From positions 8,175,831 to 8,239,830 of the forward strand of contig CM066914.1 of assembly GCA_033964015.1 (NCBI GenBank): 64,000 nucleotides of DNA. Direction: 5' to 3'. Below, one piece after another: positions 10,347 through 22,105 of this stretch; position 1 is the stretch's first letter, and the number at the start of each line of letters is the position of its first letter. Made by a program: the position numbers and the translations under genes. Source of the DNA: Scolanthus callimorphus. Lineage: Eukaryota > Cnidaria > Anthozoa > Actiniaria > Edwardsiidae. The notes under the pieces were generated by a model. The model had not been told where the DNA came from. It saw nothing but the letters and a program-made list of their open reading frames with translations, and did not search any database.

Positions 10347-13300
10347 ATGACGACGTTTCTAGTACTTACAGTGTTATGTGTGACAGCATCTAGTCACGGT
10401 TACAGCGCGAAGAAACGCGAGAACGAAATCGGTGGGAACATCAAAAGTCCAGTCGTAATAGGTATGTATTGACCACGGTATTGACTCTGAATGGGGCTAA
10501 TTTGAAATACGCACAGTTGCTTAGTCTCGAAATCTCGTGCGGGCAACTTCCAGGTCATTCCATAAGAAAAAATACAACATGAGCTATTATACAAGAGGAC
10601 GATTGAGACTCTATAATTGATCTAATAAATTAATTGATTGCATAATCAAAAATAGTAAGAAGAATAGCTTCTTTTGATATTTTGCTTCTGACTGCAAAAC
10701 GTGCTATTATTATTCATTCCTGCAATTAAAGCGGAAACTCTACCACTCCAGACCTCGGCTTGGAATAACAAGAATGGACTGGTCCAAAGATTATTTGAAA
10801 CCACCGCGATGAAAGCTGTAAATCTGAGTGTCATGCATGGAGTGTGCGCTAATAGTTAAAACTGGGAGAAATCAAATATGAATCGTGGAAGATGTCGTAG
10901 AAAGATTACGTTTATGTAATAGAAACAAGAAACTTAGTGTTTTCCCCTGAAATATGAGCCCCCAGACTCCAGCTGTCGTATTTTGCCGCGTTTCCTGGGT
11001 TGCGCGCGACCTTTGAGCGGCAGACATTGGGCTTCCTGTGTTCAAATCAAGCCTTTGGGAAGCACGAGTCAAGATCCCCCACGTCATTGCCACAGGAAGC
11101 CCAATAAGCGAAAACCCATGACAGAGCCATCAACTATGTTATGGGGAAATTCTCGCTCGTCGTTGCAGCCCATAATTTACTAGGTTGACAAAACCACGAG
11201 TACATCAGGCCGAGGTCATTTTCTTGTGTTACTGTATGCGCCACGGGTACTGTATTTTACTCATGTGTTCGATTGTTCCCGGGGGGGGGGGGGGGGGGGG
11301 GGGTCTTCACATGTCGACCCGATAGGGGTGCTCGTCGTATTTTTTAGGGGTCAAAATCGACTCAGTAAAAGAGTCTATATTTATGCAAGGATTTTGTACT
11401 TTGAGAGAGAATGTGGCTTCAACGCGCGCAGAGAGAGGGGACATGAAAACTAGAATCTAAAAAAGATAAAATCTACTAATGTGGTTCGGACGCCCATCGC
11501 GTGATGGAGGCTGATGTTAATGGGCTCCTGATTATTGTCTGTCATCAGTGCCCGGTACCGGAGGAAGTCAGATCGAAGCCAAACTGAACAAGCCGAGTAC
11601 ATTGCACTGGTACTGTCACAAGACGTCTTCATCCTTCTTTACTCTCTGGTTACAAAAGACTTCTTTGCTACCATGGGCTATGGACTGCTGGGTGGATAAC
11701 ATGAGGTGTGTTCTATAACTTTCTCAGACAGTGACCGATTTTTTTAGTTCGCTTGTGTAGCATGAAGTAGCAAGCGTTCCCGCCCGTCGAATTGGTTTAT
11801 GCTTTGGAGCTCGAGGGGAAAAATTAGGAGCCTCCTTAATTTTTCTAGAAAATGTTTTGGATCATTCAAACACACCGAGCACCCTTAACTGTTTATAGCT
11901 TTTGCCAGGGGAGATCGTATTCGCGGTTCTCGCCATGAATATGGTTCCCTGTTCTTCTGTGATCACACGTGAAAACAATTTTTTTTGAAAAAGAAAGTTA
12001 AGACAGATGACAAGCAAGTGTTTCTGAGCAGAATTGACATAAAGCAGGAACTTTTTCTGACGAGAAACTCGTCTCAGACGAGTTTTCCGTCTCTAGTGTG
12101 AATACGGGTAATATTTCGAAATCTCACGAATTAGCAAAAAATGCGGCTTAATGCTTAATAAGTTGTTGCCAAGGAAAGTTGTGACCACCTTTTCCTATAA
12201 TTGTTCAGTAAAGTATTGTGTAAACGTAATTTTTATTTAAAAAACATCGATTTCCCTTTTGACTTTTGAACCCTGCATTTTCCTCCAGTGCGTTCTCATT
12301 CCTCATCTCCTGTCATTCTTCTCTTTTTCCAGGCTGGTGTACGACAAGTCCACTAACACAGTCCATAATGCACCTGGTGTCCAGACCAGAGTTCCCGGAT
12401 TTGGCCAAACCAACACCATCGAGTACCTGGACACAACTAACATCATCAAGTATTTTTATCCGTTGGTCTCCAAATTGGTGAGCTGGGGGTATACACGTGG
12501 TACTACTGTCAAGGCGGCACCTTATGACTTCAGATACGCGCCAGGTAAGACTTCTTTTTGTAGAGTCATTATTAGCTTGCTCGCAGGCGCTGGAGAGTAG
12601 TTTGCGTGGCCGCCATCTTGGATTTGTGACAAAATGTGGCATATCGGGGGAGTCCGGGGGAGGTGGGTGGGGAGGAAAGACAGCCCTCGACCTAAAACTA
12701 CTCTCCAACGCCTGCGAGCATGCTAAAGAGTCATTTGATGACATGCGCGCTGATATCGGGGTGACTGTGTACGTTTTGTGTTCACCTTCCCGCAAATTTC
12801 ACCAATACACTATGAGCCGCACGTCAAGACGGGGCTAGTCATCCTGTGAGCCTGATCTCGACTTCGGTTTCATGCGCGCAGGGATATGTTGGAAGTAAAC
12901 AGCGTCGCGCACATCTCAAATATAAGTGCGCGGCTAACACAAGTGCTAGCCGAGGAGAGAAGAAGTTAGTATCAGGGAAATCAGGGTTTTATACAAGCCA
13001 ATTCTCGATGTTTTAGTGCTTTTGTTCACTACGGATCTCGATATTGAAGGGATAATTTTGCTGTCTAACGAAGGAAGACCTTGTTTCCCGCAATTTTTCC
13101 AGCCGCGTTTACACGTACAACGCGGTTCCATGACGTTAACATTAAAACGAGCAAGGTCGGTCTTGAATTTCTGTGCAGATTCGATGGGCGAATACTACAA
13201 AAAATTACGTGATCTGATCGAGGAGACCTACGCCAATAACGGCAATACCAAGGTGACGTTACTCTCTCACAGCCTGGGCTGCCCCTACACGCTCGTGTTC

Positions 13301-14770
13301 CTCAACCAACAGACAACAGAGTGGAAGAACAAGCACATCAAGCACTGGGTAGCACTGTCAGGTGAATCATACATACCAGAGAAGAAAACCTTTGTTGCTT
13401 AAAAAATTATTTAATCTCTTGCCTGCGCTTTCAGGCTCATTTTAATGGCAAAGATGTACTCTTGTATATGTCAAAGCGAAGAGCGCGCGGAACGAGCTGC
13501 GCTTCGGTTCAAGTCCTCTCGCGCAGTGTGCTAGTGGCTTCGCCATAGACATACTTCACTGCTGTCGCGTTGACTGCCGTTGTGATCGTTCTTCGAGTTT
13601 GCGCGCAATAGAACAGGGCAAAGAGAGGAACGCCTTGATCTTTGGTTTGTTTACCACGGCCGCGTTGCATGACGGTCGACAGGCATTCTTTAACAGGAAA
13701 ATGTACTTACAGAAAACAGAAAATGTATGAAAGTTTGAAAGTGCACTACGCCGCATCCCCTCTTCTACAGTCTCATGACCTCCTGTTTCTCCTAATTCGC
13801 AGGGCCCGACATTAACTTTTTTCGCTAGGTGCCGAACAATTCAAAATCATTTAGTCGCCAAAAATCAATATTTAGTCAGGAGATGTCAGGAGAACTTAGA
13901 AAGATGGGGTGCCATTTGGTGACTAGCTCTAAAATTTGGGTCGCCAACTCCCAAAATTTAGTCGCCATTGGTGACCATATGGTTGTAATGTCGGTCCCTG
14001 ATTCGCCATAATTTGGTTAAAAACGAATTTATCATGAAACAAGCTCGTAGAGCAAGTTTACAGTTACTTGGGACTTCACAATGTAGTCAAGACTGTTAGA
14101 GAAGAACTCCGATTTCATCTTTGCGCTTAGTACTACGTTGACCTCGGAACATATGAACTTGAGAAATAATATTCCGGCCACTTTTTCACAATGTTTTCCA
14201 GGTGTTTGGGGCGGCACAGTGCAACTGGTCAAGCTATTTGCTTCTGGTGACTCATTCGGTGTTCCAATAGTCAACCATCTGACCGTGCGCCCAGAACAGC
14301 GAACATGCACCAGTAATAACTTCATGCTGCCCAACCGAGAGTTATGGAAACCAGACGAGGTTTTGGTGACTACCGCCCAGCGCACATACACTGTAAAGGA
14401 CTACGACCAGTTCTTTCAAGACATTGGCTTCCCAGACGGAATTCCTATGCGGCGAAAACTAGAAAACCTGACCACACCCCTCTGGGCACACCCTCCGAAT
14501 GTGACCCTCTACTGCCTACACGGGTCCCACGTAGACACAGAGGAGTCCTACACATACGGAGCGGGGGAATTCCCTGACAGCGCTCCTCAAGAGATCAAGA
14601 ATGGCGACGGAGACGGAACTGTCAATTTACGGAGCTTGAGCGCATGCGCAACGTGGGACAAACGCCAGGTCTATGCGGTCACAGTCAAGGACTACCCAGG
14701 TGTCAATCACAATGGGATGCTAGGCGACGAGAATGTGCTTAATTATCTGAAGGAGATATTATTTCAATAA
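10347..14770 (+). CDS. PLA2G15: group XV phospholipase A2 / LCAT-like acyltransferase
   Basis: Five exons: 10347-10461, 11549-11705, 12333-12544, 13179-13361 and 14202-14770. All junctions are GT/AG and in phase, giving 411 aa (human PLA2G15 is 412). Residues 1-20 form a signal peptide (MTTFLVLTVLCVTAS). VPGTGGSQIEAKLNKP is followed by a conserved loop Cys, and then VPGFGQTN, WGYTRG and APYDFRYAP. The nucleophile elbow is SHSLG with Ser193. The triad is completed by an Asp in NGDGDGTVN (Asp360 by analogy) and His392 in VNHNGML. Family members are lysosomal alpha/beta hydrolases with phospholipase A and transacylase activity on acidic-pH phospholipids; activity here is inferred. Introns carry a poly-G repeat (11281), a Mutator-like MITE 26 bases after exon 3, and a CAGGG MITE. 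Plain LCAT is less likely given the motifs. Confidence 0.93.
11270..11370. repeat. poly-G plus GGGGTGCTCGTCG repeat
   Basis: A run of 23 G at 11281-11303 is followed by GATAGGGGTGCTCGTCG and AGGGGTCAAAATCGACTCAG. This sequence module recurs at about 26040-26100, 52258-52515 and 59290-59465. It lies in intron 1 of the PLA2G15-like gene. Confidence 0.7.
12571..12726. mobile_element. Mutator-like MITE, 9-bp TSD
   Basis: The terminal inverted repeats TTAGCTTGCTCGCAGGCG and its near-complement GCCTGCGAGCATGCTAA are flanked by a perfect AGAGTCATT (12562-12570 and 12727-12735). A 9-bp duplication is typical of Mutator-like transposons. It inserted in intron 3 of the PLA2G15-like gene, 26 bases after the exon 3 donor. 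Confidence 0.85.
13800..14000. mobile_element. CAGGGCCCGACA MITE, copy A
   Basis: It starts CAGGGCCCGACATTAACTTT and ends GTAATGTCGGTCCCTG, flanked by ATTCG on both sides (13795-13799 and 14001-14005). It contains repeated TTAGTCGCCA words. It is the same family as 43769-43984. It lies in intron 4 of the PLA2G15-like gene. Confidence 0.88.
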
Positions 14771-14917
14771 AAAAAGTGTGATTGCTTTTTCCTAGCTCTT
14801 AAAGTTTCTTTGTGCTTTATCCAGTAAAAAGAGCCATAATAAAAACCTACAATTTTCAAGGTTAGCTGAAAAGCATGACATATCTTAAACTGTGTAGTTT
14901 TGTAAAATGACATTAAA

Positions 14918-14937
14918 AATCAATCAATCAATCAATT
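14918..14937. repeat. ATCA/CAAT microsatellite
   Basis: ATCAATCAATCAATCAAT lies downstream of the PLA2G15-like stop codon. It may be the tail of an old retroelement. Confidence 0.6.
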
Positions 14938-15326
14938 TAGTCTAAAAGCAAAAACCAGATTACATAGGATTTGACTTCTATAATGAACGGATCGCAAATT
15001 TCATTTTCCGTTCTCAAAACCCTTTTTTATTTTCATCAAAAACCCTTCTGGACTCGGATTTTGATTAAAAAACGATGATTAATGGTTTTTGATGAACATG
15101 CGCACGGACCAACGTATTCCTCTACCTCTCTCTATCCACTGTGAGAAATCAATTTCTTTACTATATTTTAGTTTATCATATTTTGCATACACAAGTATAA
15201 TGCAGACTCCCCACTTATTTGGGCCATTTAATTTAGCAATTTTTATATTCCATTATTTATGCTCCCCCCCCCCCTTGAAAGCAAATATGAAAAGCCCCAA
15301 ATATGAAAGTCCCTAACCATCTTACC

Positions 15327-15522
15327 CATACCTGCCAACCTCCTGGTTTTAACCCTCAGTCTCCCGGGAAAAAAATTGAAACTTTCCCTATATTTACTGT
15401 ATATCTCCCGGGTAAATTTCTTGCGATTTTCTCATACAGTTGTGACATATGTATTTGTGGCAAAATCTCCCGGGTTGAGACAAAATCTCCCGGTTTTGGA
15501 GTTTTCAGGGTTGGCAGGTATG
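15327..15522. mobile_element. CATACCTGCCAAC MITE
   Basis: The ends are CATACCTGCCAACCTCC and GTTGGCAGGTATG, with CTTACC directly outside both (15321-15326 and 15523-15528). The interior repeats CTCCCGGG words. It is non-coding and lies between the PLA2G15-like and SLC22-like genes, which are convergent. Confidence 0.75.
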
Positions 15523-15721
15523 CTTACCACCCATATAAGTCTGGCACAACTGCAAGTGCAAGGAAATGCTGCAGCGTTCCAATTTTCTTGCGCCTGCACC
15601 TGCGTTCTAGTCTGTAAACCACACAGAGTTTAATGTATGCATTTGATATCTTTGCACTTGCGTTCGTGTGTGAACCAGCCCTAAAGAGCGCCTATGTTTA
15701 CAGCAGGAATCATTTTAAATT

Positions 15722-18195
15722 CTATATAATGCTTTCCCTATCGCTCTCCACACTGTGCGCAACTGCCTTGTCTACATCATCAAATGTCTCAGGAAGGGGT
15801 TTTCCTTTTGTCTCTGGTAGCCTCAGGCCTACAATCCCAACAACAGCCGTGCAAACCGCAAATACCAGCATGGGAAGTGATTTATAATGATCCCCAAGCA
15901 GTACTACAAACGGGCTACAAATGCCTCCAACTCGACTGAATATTGTGCTGAATCCCAGCCCTGCATTCCGCACAACGGTGGGTAACAGCTCGGAGGAGTA
16001 AACATACGTCAAAGAGAAGGAAGCAGAAATGAACAGCTTCCCTGACATGGACGTTGCAGTGAGAAACATTGAGCTTGCAGTGTTGGATTCCTGTAGTTTC
16101 ATACATGTATAACACGAAGCCGCAGAACTAACCATGAAAAAAAAGAGGGTTTTCCGCCTCCCTGACCAGGAAATCAGTACCACAGTCATGACTAAAGATG
16201 GTAGATCGACCAGGGCTGCCAGGGAGAAGTTCAAATACAGGCTGCCACCAAGATTTTTAACATTCATTGACAGGCCATAATATACCATACCATTAACAAA
16301 CAGTACAACAGATATAATGATGATATAGATGCAGGTTAGTCTGTGTGTAAAGATATCTAGTATGCCATACGCTTGCTGTTGCTTGTTCTGAGAATGAGTT
16401 CTGGACAGTTTGATCTGGCTCCCCCCTGGCCGTTGCCCATTTTCCATAGCAGCATGGTGGAGTATGTCCTCCGCCTCCTTGTATCGACCCTGTGATGCCA
16501 GCCAGCGAGGAGACTCTGGGATTGCCTGGAAAAGTAGCAGCTGAACCAGGGCAGGAGTGAGAGTTAGGATGGTAAGGAGTTTCCACGATCGGATGAGGCA
16601 AGCGATCCCTCCAAGTAACATCATGAATAGTGAAAAGAAGGCCTGCTGGAATGTACTGACAAAACCTAGAAAATATTAACAAGAGGTGGTACTGTAGGTA
16701 GATTCGGCAAACATCCATATAAATCCGTATTTTGGCAAACATCCATATAAATACAAGAGAAATGTATTTGCTACGTGCACACACTTTTATTCCCTATGCA
16801 CCTTGTTTGGGTCATGAGTTTCCAATCACGCTCAGCACACCATGGGAGACCTCCCTGCAGTGCCATATTTTGGCCAAGAGAACCCATTTTTGCTGAGCGT
16901 GGCTACCACATCCCTCCCCCCTTCCCAATCTTGCAGCCTGTGTAGATGTCTCTAGGGTTGTTTTTGGGAGAAAATTTTGCTCCATTTAAAGTGTAGTTGT
17001 GTGTCACTCATTTCATTTTATCCCCACAAACAAAGTATGCCTGGAACAAATCTAAGGGTATCAGTGCAAGTGTGATGGTATGTGGGACACAAGCATGAGT
17101 GAAGCAGCCTCAATTTTCATCTGCCAGCTATGCAGGCTACCTGAGCAGAAGTGAGGGAGGACCCTGGCACGTGAGGATGGACAGCATCCTCCAGGAAGAA
17201 GTCAAACCATACCATGGACCCCAGGGGTATACTAAGATCCGACAGAGCTCCAAATTTTATACCCAAAAAAATACCCAACTTTTTCAGCCTAAAACGATAT
17301 TCTAATACCAGCATACACATGATGCCCATCCCATTATATTTCCCGGAAGCTAAAAGGCAGTATCTTAATGATCAACTAGCCTGTCAGAAGTTTCAACCCC
17401 CCAAAAGTACCGGCAGATTTTTCAACCCCCCAAAAAATACCTGGTAGAATTTTCAACCAAAAATATTACTATTACTACAAATTTCATACCCCAAAAAATA
17501 CGTCGGAACCTCCCGTCATTTTTATATCCAAGTACCCCCCTGGGCATGGACCCCACCTAGTAACCTCATCGATGTGTCACGCAAGTGATACCGTCACGCT
17601 ATATTTTGTAGGGAAAAGATCTTGAATATTTTGTAGGGAAAGATCTTTGTGAACAAAAAGCACACCTACCTCTGAAAGAAGGTCCGACTGATTCAGTTGT
17701 CAAAACAAATATCACCAATAAAGCTCCCCCCGCGAACACGCCAACAATAAACCTCAGAGAGACAAACACCACGTATGACGTGGCAAAGGCCGACAGGAGT
17801 GTTGACAAACTAGCACCGATATAAGTCGCAAGCCAAAGTTTCTTTCGACCATATTTATCCGCTAGTGAGCCCATAAAAGGACCCCCACATAAAGTTCCTG
17901 CCATGTAAATTGACTGAGTAAGCTCAACTTTGTACGACTCATCGCAAACAAGGTTCCATTCAGTAGCAATCGAAGTGAAATTCGACGTGTATTTAGCACC
18001 GGTACATAATCGGCCATTTTGATCACATTTGTTGAGCTCGCCGTTTGCACAGATCCAATCTGGTTTGGCTGCTAGAAATACCGTAATAAGCATTTGAATC
18101 ATCAGTGGAAAACTAAGAATATTTACGAAGAAATAGATTCTGCGTTGAAAACGGCCAAACTCGCCGATTTCTTTGAGAGCCGTGTCGAATTCCAT
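15722..18195 (-). CDS. SLC22-family organic cation/anion transporter
   Basis: Two exons, 18195-17670 and 16665-15722, join across a split Gly codon (RG-FVSTFQQ) to give 489 aa. This is a major-facilitator transporter with 12 predicted membrane segments. After the first helix comes a cysteine-bearing extracellular loop (ICANG, CDQNGRLC, CTGAKY, LVCDESYKVEL), typical of SLC22. Then follow GPFMGSLADKYGRKK (MFS motif between helices 2 and 3), the helix 4 segment LRFIVGVFAGGAL, IPESPRWLASQGR after helix 6, SGRRKTLFFF in the second half, YSSELLPTVVRN, and LRLPETKGKPLP at the C-terminus. All are recognised SLC22 signatures. It is a plasma-membrane carrier for organic ions; the substrate cannot be told, and OCT, OCTN and OAT remain possible. 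The only intron (16666-17669) contains a foldback repeat at about 17220-17543. Confidence 0.92.
17220..17543. repeat. foldback repeat with CCCC/ATACC words
   Basis: CCCAGGGGTATACTAAG at the left and AGTACCCCCCTGGG at the right form imperfect inverted ends around repeated TACCCAA and TTTCAACCCCCCAAAA motifs. It lies inside the intron of the SLC22-like gene. Confidence 0.55.
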
Positions 18196-19200
18196 TCTTG
18201 ATTTCTACGTGTAAAAAGTTGTCATTTGAGTGGCATGGCTGAGATCGCTGGAATGTTCTCGAGCGATGGACAAGTCACTGAAAAAGTTTAGAGCTACACA
18301 TAACTTCAGCTGATTCAAAGGTACTGCAGAAACCATTCATGCCCGCGGAGTAGAGCATGCTGATGTTTTGTAACGCCAGCTCTGTCGTCACGCAATAGGG
18401 CATTATTTTGTTGTAGTACAGGTTGAGTGAGGTTGAGCTCATTGGGGAGTGGGCATTATTCAACGGGGGGGGGGGGGGATTGATTTGTTGGGCGCCGATT
18501 TAGGGAGGGGGGTCAAATTTTCGGGCTTACGAGGGCGGCCAATTGTTTTTGGGCGCTGATTATTAGACAGGGTGACATTGATGGCAATATAGCATGGACA
18601 AGATTCTGATAGTAAAATCATTTCATGTTATTCATTAACTGCATAGTAACACACGTTGATAATATCATGTGCCGTTTAAAAATTTCGGGCGCGCGCATAA
18701 AGAAGACATCTAATACACTTTGAGAGAACACTTGCAACGAAGCCAATAACTAAAAAAAATCCTCCTCGCTGGCGGTCAGTCGCTACTATGTTGGAAAGAA
18801 CTGGCACCTTAGGTCAGCGTGAGTTTGACCAGGGAAGTGTTCTGGTTCGATGTTACAAGCATAGAAATTTATCGGGCCGCATTTTTCGCTCGTGAATAAT
18901 AAGAATTTCCTTAGGGCGCGCTTTGCGCGCCTAAAGAATTAATTTACAGCCTTTGTTAACTCTCCGATATGTTCATCACCCTTTTCTCTCAGGCTAGATG
19001 AGTGGGTTTTTTTTAATCGCCACAGAAGAAGGATACGATCCTCTCTTCTGCAAAACGTCGGGGGTTCCTTTCATCATGATCCGTTACCCCCCCCCCCCTC
19101 CCCCAGGCGATAAATAATGACCGGTCCCTTAGTTTAATGGTGATTAGCAGTTATGAGTAGTGGATGGATCAATCAACTTGAGTTGGAAAAAAACTATGTG
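18196..19200. other. upstream region of the SLC22-like gene
   Basis: No gene was seen. It holds a 14-G run (18465-18478), a 13-C run near 19087, and, at about 18765-18920, a diverged copy of a repeat also found at 33400-33620 and 35645-35830 (GGCGGNCAGTCGCTA and ACAAGCATAGAAA words). Confidence 0.5.
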
Positions 19201-21475
19201 TGATTTTTTTATTGACATAGACATGGTTTATTGATACCGTGTTATAAAAATACATAAGCATTAGGTTCCAATAAATGTGTAGTTAAAAACAAAAATACAC
19301 ATAAAGTTTAGTCCGGCGGGGCGAGTATGAGTGTACCTTTGCGGCCATTCAACATTTATTTTCGTTATTCTGAAATGATTTTCTTTTTTCAGAAATTATT
19401 TTCGCAATTCAGAAATTATTTTCTTTTTTCATAAATTATTTTTGTAATTCTCAAATTATCTCGTGCTTCTGAAGTTATTTCCGTATTTCTGAAATTATTT
19501 TCTAAATTCTGAAATTTTCTCAAATTGTTTTCGTACTTCTGAAATTATTTCCGTACTTCTGAAATTATTATCGCAATTCTCAAATTATTTTCGTAATTCT
19601 CAAGTTAATTTGAAATGTTCATCATATGATTCCGAAAAGTGGAACGCACCTTCCACAATTTTTTACTTAGTATGGCTGAGCTTTGGCAAGGAACAAGGCT
19701 ATTGTAGCAGTGTACGGTGCCATAGGTTCCATTACCTTTCCCTGGGCCATTGGTAGGCTAGTACCTTAGTATCAAGTCATCGTGCCATAGTAGGTATTGG
19801 CACACTAGAGCCTTTAAGTCATCACCCTGCTACAATCACCTTGTTCCTTGCCGGAGCTCAGTCGATGGTTTAGTAGTAATCCTCAGTTCGTACTAAGGTG
19901 GAAGGTGCGCTACGCTTTCGGGATAATATGATGAACATTTTCAGAGTTGTAAAATCAATTTCAAAAGTACGAAAATAATTTTGGGGTTGTGAAATAATTT
20001 CAGCAGTGTCAGTAATAAGAAAATAATTTCAGAATTAAAAATAATTTCAGCATTACGAAAATACTTTCAGACTTGCGAAAATAATTTTAGAAGTACGGAA
20101 TAATTTCAGAATTAGGAAAATAATTCAAGTGGGAAAAAAATTTCAGAATGAGGGAAATGATTGCTGAATGGCCGCAAAGGTATACTGCGAAAATAATTTC
20201 AAAAGTACTTTGAGAATTGTGAAAATAATTTAAGAATTGCGAAAATAATTTCAGAAATACAGAAATAACTTCAGAAGTACGAGAACAATTTGAGAATTAC
20301 GAAATTAATTTCTGAAAAAAGAAAAACATTTCTGAATTGCAAAAATAATGTTCAGAATAACGAAACTAAATGCTGAATGGCCGCAAAGGTACACTCATAG
20401 CGAGGCGATGCCATCTGTTCAGCCTTTAATATGTTTTTTTTTCTTTCTGACATACTTTCCCATATAAATTTCGCGATTTGCTTTTGGGTACTTCCGTTTG
20501 ATTTAGTTTTATAATTTTTTGGAATACAGTCGCTGGGGGTAATTGAGGGCGATCTTTGCTTCCTTTTCGAGGTATTCAAACAATTTTATTCTGTATGGCT
20601 TGAAAGCTATGCATTTTACTAAAAAATGTTCTTCGTCTTCTACGGCTCCTGTGTTGCAAATTTGACAGACTCTGTCTTTTGGAGCTTGATAGGGTTTTGC
20701 ATATTGGCCCCGTTTCGATTGCTAAGGAGTGGTTGCTTAGTCGCAATTTCGCACTGTAGTCGAAATTGCGCACTGTAACTCTAACGCATGTAGGGATGAA
20801 GTGGGGCGTTTCCCGATGAGAATGGACGCAAAAGTGCAGAGCGATTACGTTTTGGAAAAAATTAATAAACGATCAGGAACAAACCAAATTATCGAGCAAA
20901 GTATTTTTCGACACCCTCATAAATGAAGAAAAGGAATTTTGGCACAAAAAGCTGAAGAGCATTTTGGATCTCGCCGGCATGAGTGACGTTTGGTTGACAG
21001 GACAAATCACGGTTGAGAGAGTTAGACAAAGACTATGCGATATCGAACAACAAACATGGATAAGCTCTTTACAAAATGACGAAAGAAAAGACGCGCGACA
21101 AGGCAACAAGTTGAGAACGTTTCGGAAATTCAAACTCTCACACAACTATGAAAGTTATCTCACGAACTTAGCTCTCTGCTCTACGCTGACGACTTGGTGA
21201 TCCGCAGAGCAAGGGTCTGCAAAAGTATCTTGACTGTCTTAAAGAATACTGTGATCTTTCTCAAATATCGGTTAACCTAGACAAAACCAAAATTATGATT
21301 TTTAACAATAACGGTAGGACGATGAACAATTATATATTTTATTACAAAGGAAACCAATTACAAAATGTTAAAAGTTACAAATACTTAGGCCTGCACTTTT
21401 CCGTCTACGGCACATTTGCTAATGAGGAGATTAAGAAAATAGCCTTAAAAGCAATGTATAAACTTAGGGGAGAGG
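19200..21475 (-). mobile_element. rearranged non-LTR retrotransposon
   Basis: Minus strand 20405-20790 encodes an ORF2 C-terminus: YSAKLRLSNHSLAIETG, then in a second frame CQICNTGAVEDEEHFLVKC and YRIKLFEYLEKEAKIAL. The 3' UTR continues beyond the inserted foldback element to a T-run near 19206. Plus strand 20880-21170 encodes FDTLINEEKEFWHKKLKS and FRKFKLSHNYESYL, a segment normally just before the RLSNHSLAIE region. Plus strand 21178-21470 encodes the polymerase motif LYADDLVI and then QISVNLDKTKIMIFNN and KSYKYLGLHF, which normally lie still earlier. The pieces are inverted and out of order, with stops and frameshifts, so the element is dead. Confidence 0.8.
19326..20399. mobile_element. 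1.07-kb foldback DNA element, 5-bp TSD
   Basis: The terminal inverted repeat TATGAGTGTACCTTTGCGGC (19326) is mirrored at 20399. It is flanked by GCGAG on both sides (19321-19325 and 20400-20404). Each arm (about 300 and 470 bp) is an array of short TGAAATTATTTTCGTAATTC-like units, complementary between arms, so the whole element can fold into a long stem. The central part has another inverted pair around GGAACGCACCTTCCA and GGAAGGTGCGC. A second, internal copy of the end (GAATGGCCGCAAAGGTATAC) lies near 20167, evidence of arm extension. No open frame. It inserted into the 3' part of the LINE. Confidence 0.88.
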
Positions 21476-21658
21476 GGGGGGGGTCAAAATTTTTGGGCTT
21501 GCATTTTAGGGGGGGGGGGGGGGGGGCAAATTTTTGGGCCCCGGGTTTGAAAAAAAGTAATCTACAGAGAATCCGTTAGCCTGATTAAACACCAATCGCG
21601 CCCTGGGTGACCTTGGTTAGTTGGGTTCCCTGTGCCCGAGAAATGTCGTCTAAGCAAC

Positions 21659-22105
21659 CAACCTCGTCCCCAGGGTCTTCTCGGTCGTTTTTCAAAATGG
21701 CGGTCGATTCGGGAGAAGACCCAACCTCGTTCCCAGGGTCTTCTCGGTCGTTTTTCAAAATGGTGGTTGACTCCAGAGTCCAGAGAAGACCCTGGGGGAG
21801 GCTGAGTCACATGACCGTTTCGAAACAAAGGACAAACCTCGTTCTCATATCCTCAAACAATAGTCACGTGACTCAGCCTCCCCAGGGTCTTCTCTGAAAA
21901 ACGACCGAGAAGACCCTGGGGACGAGGTTGGAGAAGACCCTGGGGGAGGCTGAGTCACATGACCACGCATGACCAGTGTTTGAAAACATGGGAACGAGGT
22001 TTGTCCTTTGTTTCGAGATGGTCATGTGACTCAGCCTCCCCCAGGGTCTTCTCCCGAGCTAGCGCCATTTTGAAAACGACCGAAAAGACCCAGGGGATGA
22101 GGTTG
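21659..22105. mobile_element. Mutator-like foldback MITE, 9-bp TSD
   Basis: It starts CAACCTCGTCCCCAGGGTCT and ends in the complement (GATGAGGTTG). It is flanked by CTAAGCAAC at 21650-21658 and 22106-22114. The interior is made of repeated and inverted AGAAGACCCTGGGGGAGGCT and TCGTTTTTCAAAATGG blocks, i.e. nested copies of the ends. The paralogous site next to the second apyrase (around 30898-30920) carries a single unduplicated target, so this is a filled-versus-empty pair. Confidence 0.9.

Noticed and set aside
12313..12838. 113-160 codon ORFs overlapping exon 3 of the phospholipase gene
   Set aside because: Shadow frames over a real exon and an adjacent MITE.
21562..21897. ORFs with repeated FFKMAVDS/GSSRS text
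   Set aside because: Translation of nested inverted repeats within the Mutator-like MITE.
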